A stretch of 64,000 nucleotides of DNA from Comamonas piscis (GCF_014109725.1 NZ_CP058554.1:3906001-3970000); one strand, 5' to 3'. Shown: positions 33,079 to 44,545, counted from the first letter of the stretch. Program-made: numbers and translations. Notes: a model not told the origin generated them from the sequence alone.

Positions 33079-33915
33079 ATGGCCCAGCCAAAGCACCGCA
33101 TCATCATCACCCGTCCCCAGCCTGAAGCGGACGACTGGGTGGCCCAGCTGCACCAGCGGGGCCTGCTGGCCGATGCCCTGCCGCTGATCGCAATTGCCCC
33201 CGCCGATAGCCCCGCCCACCAGGCAGCCAGGATGCAGGCGCGCCAGCACTGGCAGCGCTATGGCGCGCTGATGCTGGTCAGCACCAATGCTGCGCGCTTT
33301 TTTCTGGACCCGGCCCTGGTGCAGGCGCTGGCCCAGCAACAGCGCAGCGCCCCCCACACCCGGCTGTGGTGCCCCGGCCCTGGCACAGCGCGCGCGGCCC
33401 AAGCCTTGGGTGTTCCCAGTGATCTGATCGACCAGCCCGCCACCGATGCCCCGCAGTTTGATTCCGAATCGCTGTGGACGGAGGTAGGCCCCCAAGCCGC
33501 TGCAATGGCGGCATCGGGCCTGCGGGTGTTGGTGGTGCGTGGCGCCAGCGCAGGCAGCGCGATTGACCAGCTGGTCAGCGGCTCGGGCCGCGAATGGCTG
33601 GCCCGCCAGTTGCAGGCGGCCGGTGTTGGCGTGGATTTTGTCGGCGTCTACGAGCGCCGGGCGCCCGCTTGGACAGCCGCGCAGCTGGCGCTGGCGACCG
33701 CGGCGCTGGCCGATGGCAGCGTCTGGCTGTTCAGCAGCTCCGAGGCAGTGATGCATTTAAGCAACAGATTCAACGCCGCCGCATTGGCGCCCGCGCAGGC
33801 GCTCACCACCCATGCACGCATCGCCCAGGCGACCCGCGAGGCAGGATTTGTGCATATCCAACAATGCAGGCCTGCGCTGGATGACGTTATAGCGTCGTTA
33901 GAATCAGCCCTATGA
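33079..33915 (+). CDS. hemD: uroporphyrinogen-III synthase
   Basis: Closes hydroxymethylbilane to uroporphyrinogen III with inversion of ring D. 278 residues, a fast-diverging family. The N-terminal HRIIITRPQPEADDW and the GPGTARAAQALGVP, VLVVRGASAGSAI and ERRAPAW segments are typical. It starts 17 nt after hemC and its stop overlaps hemX as ATGA, so gene order supports the call. Recognised partly by position in the operon. Confidence 0.92.
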   Translation: MAQPKHRIIITRPQPEADDWVAQLHQRGLLADALPLIAIAPADSPAHQAARMQARQHWQRYGALMLVSTNAARFFLDPALVQALAQQQRSAPHTRLWCPGPGTARAAQALGVPSDLIDQPATDAPQFDSESLWTEVGPQAAAMAASGLRVLVVRGASAGSAIDQLVSGSGREWLARQLQAAGVGVDFVGVYERRAPAWTAAQLALATAALADGSVWLFSSSEAVMHLSNRFNAAALAPAQALTTHARIAQATREAGFVHIQQCRPALDDVIASLESAL

Positions 33916-35051
33916 CGCTGCCAGAGCACGCACCGAACCCCACGCCTTCCCACCCGGCCCCCGCCTCCAGCCAGGTCCACCCTGCTGGCAGCCGCATGCC
34001 GCAGACCTGGGTCTGGACGTCCGTGGCGCTCGGCGTGGCCGCCACCATCGCCATCATCAGTGCGGCCATGCTCTGGCAAAGGCTCAACAATATCCAGCAG
34101 CAGCTGGCACTGCAAAGCGCCGATTCACGCGGCCAGGCGGTAGAGGCCCGTACCCTCGCACGCCAGGCCGATGATGTCTCGCGCGACACCGCCTCGCGCA
34201 TGTCGGTGATGGAAGCCCGTGTGGGCGAGGTGGCCCTGCAGCGCGGCCAGTTGGAAGAGCTGGTACACAGCCTCTCGCGCAACCGCGATGACAGCCTCGT
34301 CGGCGACATCGAAAGCGCTGTGCGCTTTGCGATGCAGCAAAGCCAGCTCAGCGGCAGCCCCGACCCTTTGGTCAGCGCCCTCAAGATTGCGCAGCAGCGC
34401 GTTACGGTCTCGGCCCAGCCGCGCCTGGCCCCACTGCAGCGTGCCATCGCCCGCGATCTGGACCGCATCGCGACCAGCAAATCGCTGGACACCGCCGGCC
34501 TGCTGGCGCGTATGGATGATTTGCTGCGCCAGATCGATGATCTACCACTGCAAAACGATGTGCTCGACAAAAATGCCCGCCGTGCGCCGCCGGCCCGCAA
34601 CCGGGGCAGCCAGTCGCCCGCCCCGGCAGCAGCGAATGGCAGCGCCAGCACCCCAGCGGACGACAGCCCAGCCCCCAGCTGGTGGATGTCTGCGTTGAGC
34701 ACCGCCTGGGGCGTGGTGCATGAGGAAGCCCGCAGCCTGGTGCGCGTGCGACGCATCGACTACCCCGATGCGGTGCTGCTCTCGCCCACGCAGGCGTTTT
34801 TTGTGCGTGAGAACCTCAAGCTGCGCATCATGAATGCCCGCATGGCCCTGCTGGGCCGCCAGATGAATGCCTCGCGCAATGACTTGGCCGCTTCCGCCGA
34901 TGCCGTGCACAAGTACTTCGATGTCAGCTCGCGCCGTGGCCAACAGGCTGCGCAGCAGCTCAGCCAACTGCAACAGGCCATGCAGGATGTGGAGGTGCCA
35001 CGCGCCAATGACACCTTGGCCGCATTGGCCACCGCCGCCGCAGGACGCTAA
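33912..35051 (+). CDS. hemX: HemX-family membrane protein of the haem operon
   Basis: 379 residues, annotated in many genomes as uroporphyrinogen-III C-methyltransferase, but only the HemX-type fold is visible and no SAM-binding methylase motif is seen. One membrane segment at about 33-55 (VALGVAATIAIISAAMLW) follows a Pro-rich cytosolic tail; the rest is a long periplasmic helical domain with a coiled-coil start (RLNNIQQQLALQ). A Ser/Pro/Ala-rich linker lies around 225-255. ATGA overlap with hemD and a 3-nt gap to hemY indicate tight operon coupling. The precise role is unsettled in the family. Confidence 0.88.
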   Translation: MTLPEHAPNPTPSHPAPASSQVHPAGSRMPQTWVWTSVALGVAATIAIISAAMLWQRLNNIQQQLALQSADSRGQAVEARTLARQADDVSRDTASRMSVMEARVGEVALQRGQLEELVHSLSRNRDDSLVGDIESAVRFAMQQSQLSGSPDPLVSALKIAQQRVTVSAQPRLAPLQRAIARDLDRIATSKSLDTAGLLARMDDLLRQIDDLPLQNDVLDKNARRAPPARNRGSQSPAPAAANGSASTPADDSPAPSWWMSALSTAWGVVHEEARSLVRVRRIDYPDAVLLSPTQAFFVRENLKLRIMNARMALLGRQMNASRNDLAASADAVHKYFDVSSRRGQQAAQQLSQLQQAMQDVEVPRANDTLAALATAAAGR

Positions 35052-35054
35052 GCG

Positions 35055-36341
35055 ATGAGAGCCGCACTTTGGTTGATTGGCCTGTTTGCCGTGGCAGTGG
35101 CCGCTGCGCTGTTTGCTGGCAGCAACCAGGGCAGCGTCACCCTGCACTGGCCGCCCTACCGCATTGATTTCTCGCTGAACATGGTCGTCGTGCTGCTGCT
35201 GCTGGCCTTTGTGCTGGTCTACGGCGCATTGCGCGGCGTCAGCGCCATGTTCGAGCTGCCCCGCCAGGCCAAGCGCTGGCGCATTCAGCAAAAAGAGCGC
35301 GCCATGCATGGCGCAGCGCTGGATGCCGTGACCCAACTGCAAGCCGGCCGCTTTGTGCGCGCCCGCAAGGCAGCGCTGTCGGCCCTGGCGCAGGAGCAAG
35401 CCTTGCAGGACAGCGGCGCCGCCATCCCCAACGGCTTGCAACTGCGGGTGCTGGGCCATGTGCTGGCGGCCGAGAGCTCGCACGCGCTGCAGGACCAGGC
35501 CCAGCGCGACCAGCACTGGGAGATGGCCATGCAGGAAGCCGCCACACCCCAGGCTAAAAACCTGCCTGAGCTGGCCGAAGGTACGCAGCTGCGTGCGGCC
35601 CAATGGGCACTGGACGACCACAACGCCCACGACGCCATTGAGCAGCTTGCGCGCCTGCCCCAAGGTGCCGCGCGCCGCACCCTGGCGCTGCGCCTCAAGC
35701 TCAAGGCCGCGCGCCAGTTGCGCCAGGCCTTGACGGCCTTGGACACCGCCCGACTGCTGGCCAAGCACCGGGCCTTTTCCGCGGCAGCGGCGCAAAGCAT
35801 CATCAAGGGCTTGGCGACCGAACTGATCAACGACGCCCATGACCCCGAGCAGCTGATGCAGGCCTGGCGCAACCTGGATGCCAGCGAGCGCAGCCTGCCC
35901 GAGGTCGGTATCCAGGCCGCGCGCCGCCTGCAACAACTGGGCGGCAACCCGCAGCAGATGCGCGAATGGCTGTTGCCCGCCTGGGAGCGCTACACCAACA
36001 GCAACAATGGCCTGCCGAGTTTGCAAGCCGAGCGCCTGGTGCGCGTGCTGGAAGACAGCTTGGGCGCACTCGACGCCAGCTGGCTGGCCCGCATCGAAGC
36101 CGCGCAGCAGCGCCGCCCGCACGACGCCTATCTGCAGTACCTGGCCGGCTGCGCCTGCCTGCAGCGCCAACTCTGGGGCAAGGCCCAGCAGTGGCTGCAG
36201 CAGGCTGCGCCTTCGCTGCAAGAGGAATCGCTGCGCCGCCGCGCCTGGCAGCACCTGGCCCGGCAAGCCGAATACCGGGGCGATGCGGCAGCCGCCGCCC
36301 AGGCCTGGAAGCAGGCGGCTCTGGCCGGCGAACCGGGCTAA
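35055..36341 (+). CDS. hemY: HemY-family TPR membrane protein
   Basis: 428 residues. Two N-terminal membrane segments (about 4-22 and 38-62: IDFSLNMVVVLLLLAFVLVYGALRG) lead to a long helical domain of TPR-like repeats, rich in Ala, Leu and Gln. The N-terminus RAALWLIGLFAVAVAAALFA and GSVTLHWPPYRIDFS are typical of the HemY N-terminal domain. It is unrelated to the Bacillus HemY oxidase. Role in late haem synthesis is inferred from co-location in hemCDXY operons. Last gene of the operon; no clear terminator follows within the next 240 bp. Confidence 0.9.
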   Translation: MRAALWLIGLFAVAVAAALFAGSNQGSVTLHWPPYRIDFSLNMVVVLLLLAFVLVYGALRGVSAMFELPRQAKRWRIQQKERAMHGAALDAVTQLQAGRFVRARKAALSALAQEQALQDSGAAIPNGLQLRVLGHVLAAESSHALQDQAQRDQHWEMAMQEAATPQAKNLPELAEGTQLRAAQWALDDHNAHDAIEQLARLPQGAARRTLALRLKLKAARQLRQALTALDTARLLAKHRAFSAAAAQSIIKGLATELINDAHDPEQLMQAWRNLDASERSLPEVGIQAARRLQQLGGNPQQMREWLLPAWERYTNSNNGLPSLQAERLVRVLEDSLGALDASWLARIEAAQQRRPHDAYLQYLAGCACLQRQLWGKAQQWLQQAAPSLQEESLRRRAWQHLARQAEYRGDAAAAAQAWKQAALAGEPG

Positions 36342-36584
36342 CACCCAGCTAGCCCGACAGGCTTTGCGCAGGACGATATACAAGACGATACAAAGTCCTG
36401 CGCCGTCGCTGTTGTAAGCGCACCCCTGAAAGCGCGGGTCTGTGTCTGCTCAGCATATGCTTATGCGCATTGGTTCTGGAACCGACCAGGCCGCACCCGA
36501 TCAATTCAATTAATTTGAACTTCGCCATCAATTGCGCTGAACTTCTACCGATTGATCCGCTCCTACACTCGCTTCAAACACTAC

Positions 36585-36612
36585 CGCTGCATCCTTCGCT
36601 GCAGCGTTTTTT
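36585..36612 (+). terminator. terminator-like hairpin abutting the cytochrome b561 start
   Basis: CGCTGCA (36585-36591) and TGCAGCG (36600-36606) form a perfect 7-bp stem followed by T6, and the ATG begins on the next base. It may end hemY transcription, or act as a leader attenuator that also hides the ribosome site. No Shine-Dalgarno sequence is seen. Confidence 0.7.
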
Positions 36613-37176
36613 ATGGCTACCACGACCAATAACACCCGCTATACCGGCACCGCGATCGCCCTGCACTGGATTCTGGCCCTGGCCCTGATTGGTATCTTTG
36701 CCTTCGGCCTGTACATGACCAGCCTGCCCTTCTCCCCCACCAAGCTCAAGTATTTCAACTGGCACAAATGGGCCGGCATGACGATCCTGATTCTGTCGGC
36801 CGTCCGCATCCTCTGGCGCTTTACCCACCGCCCGCCCGCCTTGCCTGAAGCCACCGCCCGCGCGATGCCCGCCTGGCAGCATGTGGCCCACCACGGTGTG
36901 CACCACCTGATGTATGCCTTGTTCTTTGCCGTGCCGCTGATGGGCTGGGTCTACAGCTCGGCAGCAGGCTTTCCCATCGTGCTGTTTGGCGTGATGCCCC
37001 TGCCGGATCTGGTGAGTCGCAGCCCCGAGCTGGCAGAAGCCCTCAAGCCCTGGCATGCTTACCTCGCTTACACGCTGGCAGCCTTGGTGGTCATGCATGT
37101 GGCGGCCCTGCTCAAGCACCAGCTGATTGACCGCGACGGCCTGCTCTCCCGCATGCTGCCCGGCCGCGCTTCTTAA
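36613..37176 (+). CDS. cytochrome b561 (CybB-type diheme membrane protein)
   Basis: 187 residues, four membrane helices. Likely haem ligands are His18 (IALHWILA), His51 (NWHKWAGM) and the His cluster in AHHGVHHLMYALF, plus WHAYLAYTLAALVVMHVAAL in helix 4. The family moves electrons between quinol and periplasmic or superoxide acceptors. The start matches family N-termini (RYTGTAIALHW) despite lacking a ribosome site. It is followed after 31 nt by two YceI genes, an association seen widely, which suggests work with a lipid or quinone-binding periplasmic protein. Confidence 0.92.
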   Translation: MATTTNNTRYTGTAIALHWILALALIGIFAFGLYMTSLPFSPTKLKYFNWHKWAGMTILILSAVRILWRFTHRPPALPEATARAMPAWQHVAHHGVHHLMYALFFAVPLMGWVYSSAAGFPIVLFGVMPLPDLVSRSPELAEALKPWHAYLAYTLAALVVMHVAALLKHQLIDRDGLLSRMLPGRAS

Positions 37177-37207
37177 TTCCTTCCGTTTTTTACTGGAGTC
37201 TGATCTG

Positions 37208-37783
37208 ATGTCCAAGCTCTCCCCAACCGCCCTGTTTGCTGCCGCACTGACCGCCGCAGCCTTTGCCGCCCCCGTGATGGCCCAGCAAGTGCTGGTGCCT
37301 GCGCAAAGCGCCGTCAACTTCGAAGCCAAGCAAATGGGCGTGCCGATCAAGGGCCACTTCCAGAAGTTCGATGCCAAGATCGCCTTCGACACGGCCAAGC
37401 CCGAAGCCAGCAAGATCCATTTCTCGGTCGACACCGGCAGCGCCACGATGGGCGTCAAGGAAACCGATGCCGAGCTGCCCAAGGCCGAATGGTTCAATGT
37501 CGCCAAGTTCCCGCAAGCCACCTTTGATTCCACCGCCGTCAAGGCGCTGGGCGGCGGCAAGTACCAGGTCGATGGCACCCTGACGATCAAGGGCAATGTC
37601 CAGAAGGTCAGCCTGCCCGTCACCCTGACCCAGTCGGGTACCACCACCACCGCTGCCGGCACCCTGCCCTTGAAGCGCCTGACCTACGCAATTGGCGACG
37701 GCGACTGGAAGGACACCTCGATGGTGGCGGACGAGGTGCAGGTCCAGTTCAAGCTGGCCCTCACTGGCGTCGGCAAGCTCTAA
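37208..37783 (+). CDS. YceI-family periplasmic lipid-binding protein (first copy)
   Basis: 191 residues, lipocalin-like beta-barrel. Start at 37208 has TGGAG 11 nt upstream; a frame from 37127 lies inside the cytochrome gene. Signal peptide about 1-25 (LFAAALTAAAFAAPVMAQ). Family motifs: SAVNFEAKQMGVPIKGHFQKF (core GVPIKGHFQKFDAKIAFD), VKETDAELPKAEWFNV and TLTIKGNVQKVSLPV. YceI proteins bind polyprenoid or amide-linked lipids in the periplasm. Clustered with cytochrome b561 and a second yceI gene. Confidence 0.92.
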   Translation: MSKLSPTALFAAALTAAAFAAPVMAQQVLVPAQSAVNFEAKQMGVPIKGHFQKFDAKIAFDTAKPEASKIHFSVDTGSATMGVKETDAELPKAEWFNVAKFPQATFDSTAVKALGGGKYQVDGTLTIKGNVQKVSLPVTLTQSGTTTTAAGTLPLKRLTYAIGDGDWKDTSMVADEVQVQFKLALTGVGKL

Positions 37784-37847
37784 GCACGTTTCGCGATCTA
37801 CGCTTTTTTTGTTTCCCCCTGTTCCCTTACCTTTAGGAGATACCTAG

Positions 37848-38423
37848 ATGCGCACTTCCCTGATGGCCCTGGCCGCTGCTTCCCTGTTTGCCGGTGCTGT
37901 GCACGCGGCTCCAGCCACCTACGCGATCGACCCGACGCACACCTTTGCGACCTTCGAGATCGACCACAACGGCGCCAGCACCAACCGTGCCCGCTTCGAC
38001 AAAAAAGAAGGCACCTTGACCCTGGACCGCGCTGGCAAGACCGGCTCGGTGGACATCAGCATCGACATCGCCTCGGTGAACTCCGGCACGCCCGGCTTTG
38101 ACAAGCACCTGCAAAGCAAGGACATCTTCAACGTGGCCGAGCACCCCAAGGCCCGCTTCCAGTCCACCAAGTTCGTGTTTGATGGCGACAAGCTGGCTTC
38201 CGTTGAAGGCAACATGACCCTGTTGGGCAAGACCCAGCCCGTCACCTTCAAGGCTAGCAAGTTCAGCTGCTACCCCAACAAGATGCTGCAAGACCGCGAA
38301 GTCTGCGGTGGCGATTTCGAAACCACGTTTGACCGTACCGCCTTCGGCCTGGACTACGGCGTGAACTGGGGCGCTGCCAAGAACGTGCGCCTGGTGGTGC
38401 AGATCGAAGCCGTCAAGCAGTAA
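37848..38423 (+). CDS. YceI-family periplasmic lipid-binding protein (second copy)
   Basis: 191 residues with a signal peptide of about 20 (LMALAAASLFAGAVHA). Strong ribosome site TAGGAGA. It starts the mature part YAIDPTHTFATFEIDHNG, the classic YceI N-terminus, and includes GFDKHLQSKDIFNV (core FDKHLQSKDIFN) and the C-terminal TTFDRTAFGLDYGVNWG pattern. A Cys pair (SCYPNK, EVCGG) may form a disulfide that the first copy lacks. The two copies share the fold but are clearly diverged, so they probably bind different ligands. Confidence 0.94.
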   Translation: MRTSLMALAAASLFAGAVHAAPATYAIDPTHTFATFEIDHNGASTNRARFDKKEGTLTLDRAGKTGSVDISIDIASVNSGTPGFDKHLQSKDIFNVAEHPKARFQSTKFVFDGDKLASVEGNMTLLGKTQPVTFKASKFSCYPNKMLQDREVCGGDFETTFDRTAFGLDYGVNWGAAKNVRLVVQIEAVKQ

Positions 38424-38465
38424 GCAAGTTTGAAACTGCCGGGCTCCTCTGCAGACGAGCCCCTG

Positions 38466-38504
38466 ACTGCCAGCAGCCGATTGACGGCGGCTGGCAGTTT
38501 TTTT
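38466..38504 (+). terminator. intrinsic terminator after the yceI pair
   Basis: ACTGCCAGC (38466-38474) and GCTGGCAGT (38490-38498) form a 9-bp stem with a 15-nt GC-rich loop, followed by seven T. Confidence 0.88.
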
Positions 38505-38581
38505 ATGGCTGCCACCAGAGATGCAGGCCGCAGCCAAGCGGCACACAAGCCCACGCAGGCCGGTCATGGCCGCAGGCGGGC

Positions 38582-38640
38582 TAAAATCAGCCTATTCATT
38601 CCAAGCTATTCAACGGCATCTCGATCTGTGGTGCCGTTTT
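38582..38640 (+). promoter_or_regulatory. valS leader: -10-like box and terminator-like hairpin
   Basis: TAAAAT at 38582-38587 is a candidate -10. A 7-bp stem, AACGGCA (38612-38618) with TGCCGTT (38632-38638), follows and ends in TTTT, 14 nt before the valS ATG. This could be an attenuator; no T-box-like features are evident. Confidence 0.5.
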
Positions 38641-38654
38641 CCATTGATCACACC

Positions 38655-41558
<2,904 letters not shown>

Positions 41559-41586
41559 AACGGTCTGGGCCGGGCAGAAATCAGCA

Positions 41587-41637
41587 CATAATGCCCGTTG
41601 ACCCTGCACACAAAGGCGCAGCTTGCTGCGCCTTTGT
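41587..41637 (+). promoter_or_regulatory. galU leader: -10-like box and long perfect hairpin
   Basis: CATAAT at 41587-41592 is a candidate -10. A perfect 13-bp stem, ACAAAGGCGCAGC (41610-41622) with GCTGCGCCTTTGT (41625-41637), separated by 2 nt, begins about 18 nt downstream and ends 28 nt before the galU ATG. There is no U-run, so it may instead end valS transcription or stabilise the galU message. Confidence 0.6.
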
Positions 41638-41665
41638 CACACCCGAGTCTTGAAACCAGGTATTT

Positions 41666-42553
41666 ATGACTACACCGACCCGTGTCCGCAAAGCCGTTTT
41701 CCCAGTCGCTGGCCTGGGCACCCGCTTTTTGCCCGCCACCAAGGCATCGCCCAAAGAGATGTTGCCCGTGGTGGACAAGCCCTTGATCCAGTACGCCGTC
41801 GAAGAGGCCTACGAGGCGGGCATCCGTGACATGATCTTTGTCACCGGCCGCAGCAAGCGCGCGATCGAAGACCACTTCGACACCGCCTATGAGCTGGAAA
41901 ACGAGCTGGAAAACGCCGGCAAGCAAGCCATGCTGGATCTGGTGCGCAGCGTCAGCCCCGACGACATGAACTGCCTGTTTGTGCGCCAGCCGCGCTCGCT
42001 GGGCCTGGGCCATGCGGTGCTCTGCGCCGAACCGCTGGTCGGCAATGAGCCCTTTGCCGTGCTGCTGGCCGATGACTTGATGACCGGCATCCCCGGCGGA
42101 CCCGGCGTGATGGCGCAGATGACGGCCGCTTTCTCCAAACAAGGCCGCTCCCTGCTGGCGGTGCAGGAAGTGCCGCTGGAGCACACCAAGCGCTACGGTA
42201 TCGTCAAAGGTGAGCCGGCAGGCGGCCCGCTGATGCGCATTGACGAGATCGTCGAAAAGCCCGCGCCCGAGAAAGCCCCGTCCCGCATGGGTGTGGCCGG
42301 CCGCTATGTACTCACCCCCGGCATTTTTGACGAGATCCGCAACCAACCCAAGGGCGTGGGCGGCGAGATCCAGCTGACCGATGCGATTGAGCGCCTGATG
42401 CACAACGAAACCGTGTATGCCTACCAGTACAGCGGCAAACGCTATGACTGCGGCAGCAAGGAAGGCTTTTTGCAGGCCACGGTGGAGCTGGCCCTGCAGC
42501 ACCCCGATGTCGGCGATGACTTCCGGGCGTTTTTGAAGAACCTGCAGTTCTGA
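41666..42553 (+). CDS. galU: UTP-glucose-1-phosphate uridylyltransferase
   Basis: Makes UDP-glucose for surface polysaccharides and related glycosylation. 295 residues. The nucleotide-binding start VFPVAGLGTRFLPATKASPKEMLP (core AGLGTRFLPATK) is diagnostic, with LLADDLMTG and GRYVLTPGIFDEI further on and QLTDAIERL near the end. Single-gene unit between valS and a bidirectional terminator. Confidence 0.96.
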   Translation: MTTPTRVRKAVFPVAGLGTRFLPATKASPKEMLPVVDKPLIQYAVEEAYEAGIRDMIFVTGRSKRAIEDHFDTAYELENELENAGKQAMLDLVRSVSPDDMNCLFVRQPRSLGLGHAVLCAEPLVGNEPFAVLLADDLMTGIPGGPGVMAQMTAAFSKQGRSLLAVQEVPLEHTKRYGIVKGEPAGGPLMRIDEIVEKPAPEKAPSRMGVAGRYVLTPGIFDEIRNQPKGVGGEIQLTDAIERLMHNETVYAYQYSGKRYDCGSKEGFLQATVELALQHPDVGDDFRAFLKNLQF

Positions 42554-42587
42554 TCGCCTGCGCGGCTAAGACCGCTGCACACTTCCC

Positions 42588-42626
42588 CAAAAAACCAAGG
42601 CCTGCATTAAGCAGGCCTTGTTCTTT
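42588..42626. terminator. bidirectional terminator between galU and tusA-like gene
   Basis: CAAGGCCTGC (42596-42605) and GCAGGCCTTG (42611-42620) form a perfect 10-bp stem with an ATTAA loop, A-rich on the left and TTCTTT on the right. It separates converging genes. Confidence 0.88.
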
Positions 42627-42662
42627 GAGCGCCGGAGAGCGCCAGCGCAGGCTTCAGCCGCC

Positions 42663-42899
42663 TCAGCGGCGGCGCAAGATGTGGATGAACTCCTCACCCA
42701 CCGTCTGCTGCTCCACCAGCTCATTGCCGGTTTGCTTGGCAAAGGCCTGGAAATCGCGGATCGAGCCGGTATCCGTTGCCACCACCTTGAGCAGTTGCCC
42801 GCTCTGCATGGTGGCCAAGGCCTTCTTGGCTTTCAAAATCGGCAGCGGGCAGTTCAGCCCCCGCGTATCCACTTCCTGGTCAATATCCATCGTGTTCAT
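42663..42899 (-). CDS. TusA-family sulfur-carrier protein
   Basis: 78 residues from ATG 42899 (an ATG at 42890 is also possible; a longer frame to 42983 is unsupported). The core DTRGLNCPLPILKAKKAL holds the CPLP motif whose Cys carries persulfide. The rest (GQLLKVVATDTGSIRDFQAFAKQTGN, in parts) matches the two-layer TusA fold. Such proteins relay sulfur for tRNA thiolation or other sulfur metabolism. It is downstream of the Nudix gene and near cysM; whether it is the tRNA-pathway TusA or a paralogue is not clear. Confidence 0.88.
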   Translation of the reverse strand: MNTMDIDQEVDTRGLNCPLPILKAKKALATMQSGQLLKVVATDTGSIRDFQAFAKQTGNELVEQQTVGEEFIHILRRR

Positions 42900-42922
42900 T
42901 CGTTGTTGATAGCGCAGCTGGT

Positions 42923-43549
42923 TCAACCCAGGCGGGGTGCCACCACAAAGCGGGCATCCTCTTCCCAGTAGTTCACCGGCCATTTGGCGGGATCAGGGTC
43001 GGGGTTGGCGTTGTTGGGGCGGAAGGCGCCAAAGCGCACCGGCTCGCCCTTGCTCTTGACCCATTCGGCCATCGCATAACCCGTGCCAGAAGGCCAGCAA
43101 AGCACATCCTGCGCCGTCTTCCACTGGTATTCCACCAGTTCGGGCGACAGGCGCACATCCTCGGGCCGGCCAGCCACGCGCACATGGTAGGCAATCAACA
43201 CCTGGTTCATGCGCAAAAACTCCCAGCAGCCAATCAGGCGCAAGGCCTTGGTCTGCAGGCCGGTTTCTTCCAGCACTTCGCGGGCAATGCCGGCTTCGGG
43301 CGATTCACCGGCTTCCATAAATCCGGTGATCAGACCAAACATGCCCGGCTGCCACATCGCATTGCGCGCCAGCAGCACCTGGCCCTGGTCATTCTCAACC
43401 ACGGCAGCCAGCACCGGCGTGGGGTTGCCCCAGTGCGTCCAGCCACAGGCGGGGCAGCGCAAGCGGCTGACATCGCCGCTGTCCTCAGCCACCACCATCC
43501 ATTCCAGCGCCGTGGCGCAGTTCAGGCAGAATTTCGTTTCGTATTGCAT
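42923..43549 (-). CDS. Nudix hydrolase with N-terminal zinc ribbon (NudC-like)
   Basis: 208 residues. Zinc ligands are Cys8, Cys11, Cys32 and Cys35 (FCLNC and RCPACGW). The Nudix box is GFMEAGESPEAGIAREVLEETGL (residues in parts: GFMEAGES, REVLEETG), with the metal-binding Glu residues intact. The layout resembles NADH pyrophosphatase NudC, but the NudC-specific SQPWPFP motif is absent, so the substrate is open. It lies 47 nt downstream of cysM and ahead of the tusA-like gene on the same strand. Confidence 0.87.
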   Translation of the reverse strand: MQYETKFCLNCATALEWMVVAEDSGDVSRLRCPACGWTHWGNPTPVLAAVVENDQGQVLLARNAMWQPGMFGLITGFMEAGESPEAGIAREVLEETGLQTKALRLIGCWEFLRMNQVLIAYHVRVAGRPEDVRLSPELVEYQWKTAQDVLCWPSGTGYAMAEWVKSKGEPVRFGAFRPNNANPDPDPAKWPVNYWEEDARFVVAPRLG

Positions 43550-43596
43550 AGGGCTTTCATGCCAGCAGCCGAGCGCAAGCAGCTCGGCGTTCGCGT

Positions 43597-44508
43597 TCAG
43601 GCGGGAAACACGCCGGTGGACAGGTAACGGTCCCCCCGGTCGCAGACGACAAACACAATGGTAGCGTTGCGTTCGCGGCGCGCAATTTCCTGGGCGACAT
43701 GGCAGGCGCCTGCGGCAGAAATACCAGCAAAAATGCCTTCATCACGGGCCAGACTGCGGGCCATGTCTTCGGCATCGTTCTGGGTCACATAGACCATCTC
43801 ATCGACTGCGCTCGGGTCATAGATCTTGGGCAGGTACTCTTCCGGCCACTTGCGAATACCGGGAATGCGCGAGCCCTCGGTCGGCTGGGCGCCGATGATG
43901 CGCACGGCCGGGTTCTTTTCCTTCAAGTAGCGCGACACACCGGTGATGGTGCCGGTCGTACCCATCGCGCTGACAAAGTGGGTGATCTGGCCACCCGTCT
44001 GCTCCCAGATCTCGGGACCGGTGGTCTCGTAGTGGGCGCGCGGATTGTCCGGGTTGGCGAACTGGTCCAGCACAATGCCCTTGCCTTCGGCCACCATCTT
44101 GTCGGCCAGGTCACGGGCATATTCCATGCCGCCGCTCTTGGGCGTCAGGATCAGCTGCGCACCATAGGCCTTCATCGTCTGTGCACGCTCGATGGACAGG
44201 TCCTCCGGCATGATCAGCACCATGCGGTAACCCTTGATGGCAGCGGCCATCGCCAGCGCAATACCCGTATTGCCCGAGGTGGCCTCGATCAGGGTGTCAC
44301 CGGGCTTGATCTCGCCCCGCTCCTGCGCGCGCTGGATCATCGACACCGCTGGCCGGTCCTTGACCGAGCCCGCCGGGTTGTTGCCTTCCAGCTTGCCCAG
44401 CACCACATTGCCATGGGTTGCGTTGTAGTCAGCACCGATACGCTGCAGGGCCACCAAGGGCGTCTTGCCGATCGCATCTTCAATCGTTGGGTATTTTTTG
44501 GAACTCAT
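43597..44508 (-). CDS. cysM: cysteine synthase B (O-acetylserine sulfhydrylase)
   Basis: PLP enzyme of 303 residues that makes cysteine from O-acetylserine and sulfide or thiosulfate. Start at 44508 gives SSKKYPTIEDAIGKTPLV; ATG at 44520 would add four residues, and any longer frame would run through the tRNA gene. NPAGSVKDRPAVSMI holds the Schiff-base Lys, TSGNTGIALA is the substrate loop and GTTGTITGVSRYL binds the cofactor phosphate. The short length and RIIGAQPTEGSRIPGIRKW segment fit CysM rather than CysK. Divergent from tRNA-Leu. Confidence 0.93.
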   Translation of the reverse strand: MSSKKYPTIEDAIGKTPLVALQRIGADYNATHGNVVLGKLEGNNPAGSVKDRPAVSMIQRAQERGEIKPGDTLIEATSGNTGIALAMAAAIKGYRMVLIMPEDLSIERAQTMKAYGAQLILTPKSGGMEYARDLADKMVAEGKGIVLDQFANPDNPRAHYETTGPEIWEQTGGQITHFVSAMGTTGTITGVSRYLKEKNPAVRIIGAQPTEGSRIPGIRKWPEEYLPKIYDPSAVDEMVYVTQNDAEDMARSLARDEGIFAGISAAGACHVAQEIARRERNATIVFVVCDRGDRYLSTGVFPA

Positions 44509-44545
44509 TATTTGTGCCATAATTGCGAGCTGCGATACAGACACA

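Noticed and set aside
38582..38654. T-box leader for valS
   Set aside because: The leader is too short and lacks the T-box sequence; T-boxes are also not expected in this group.
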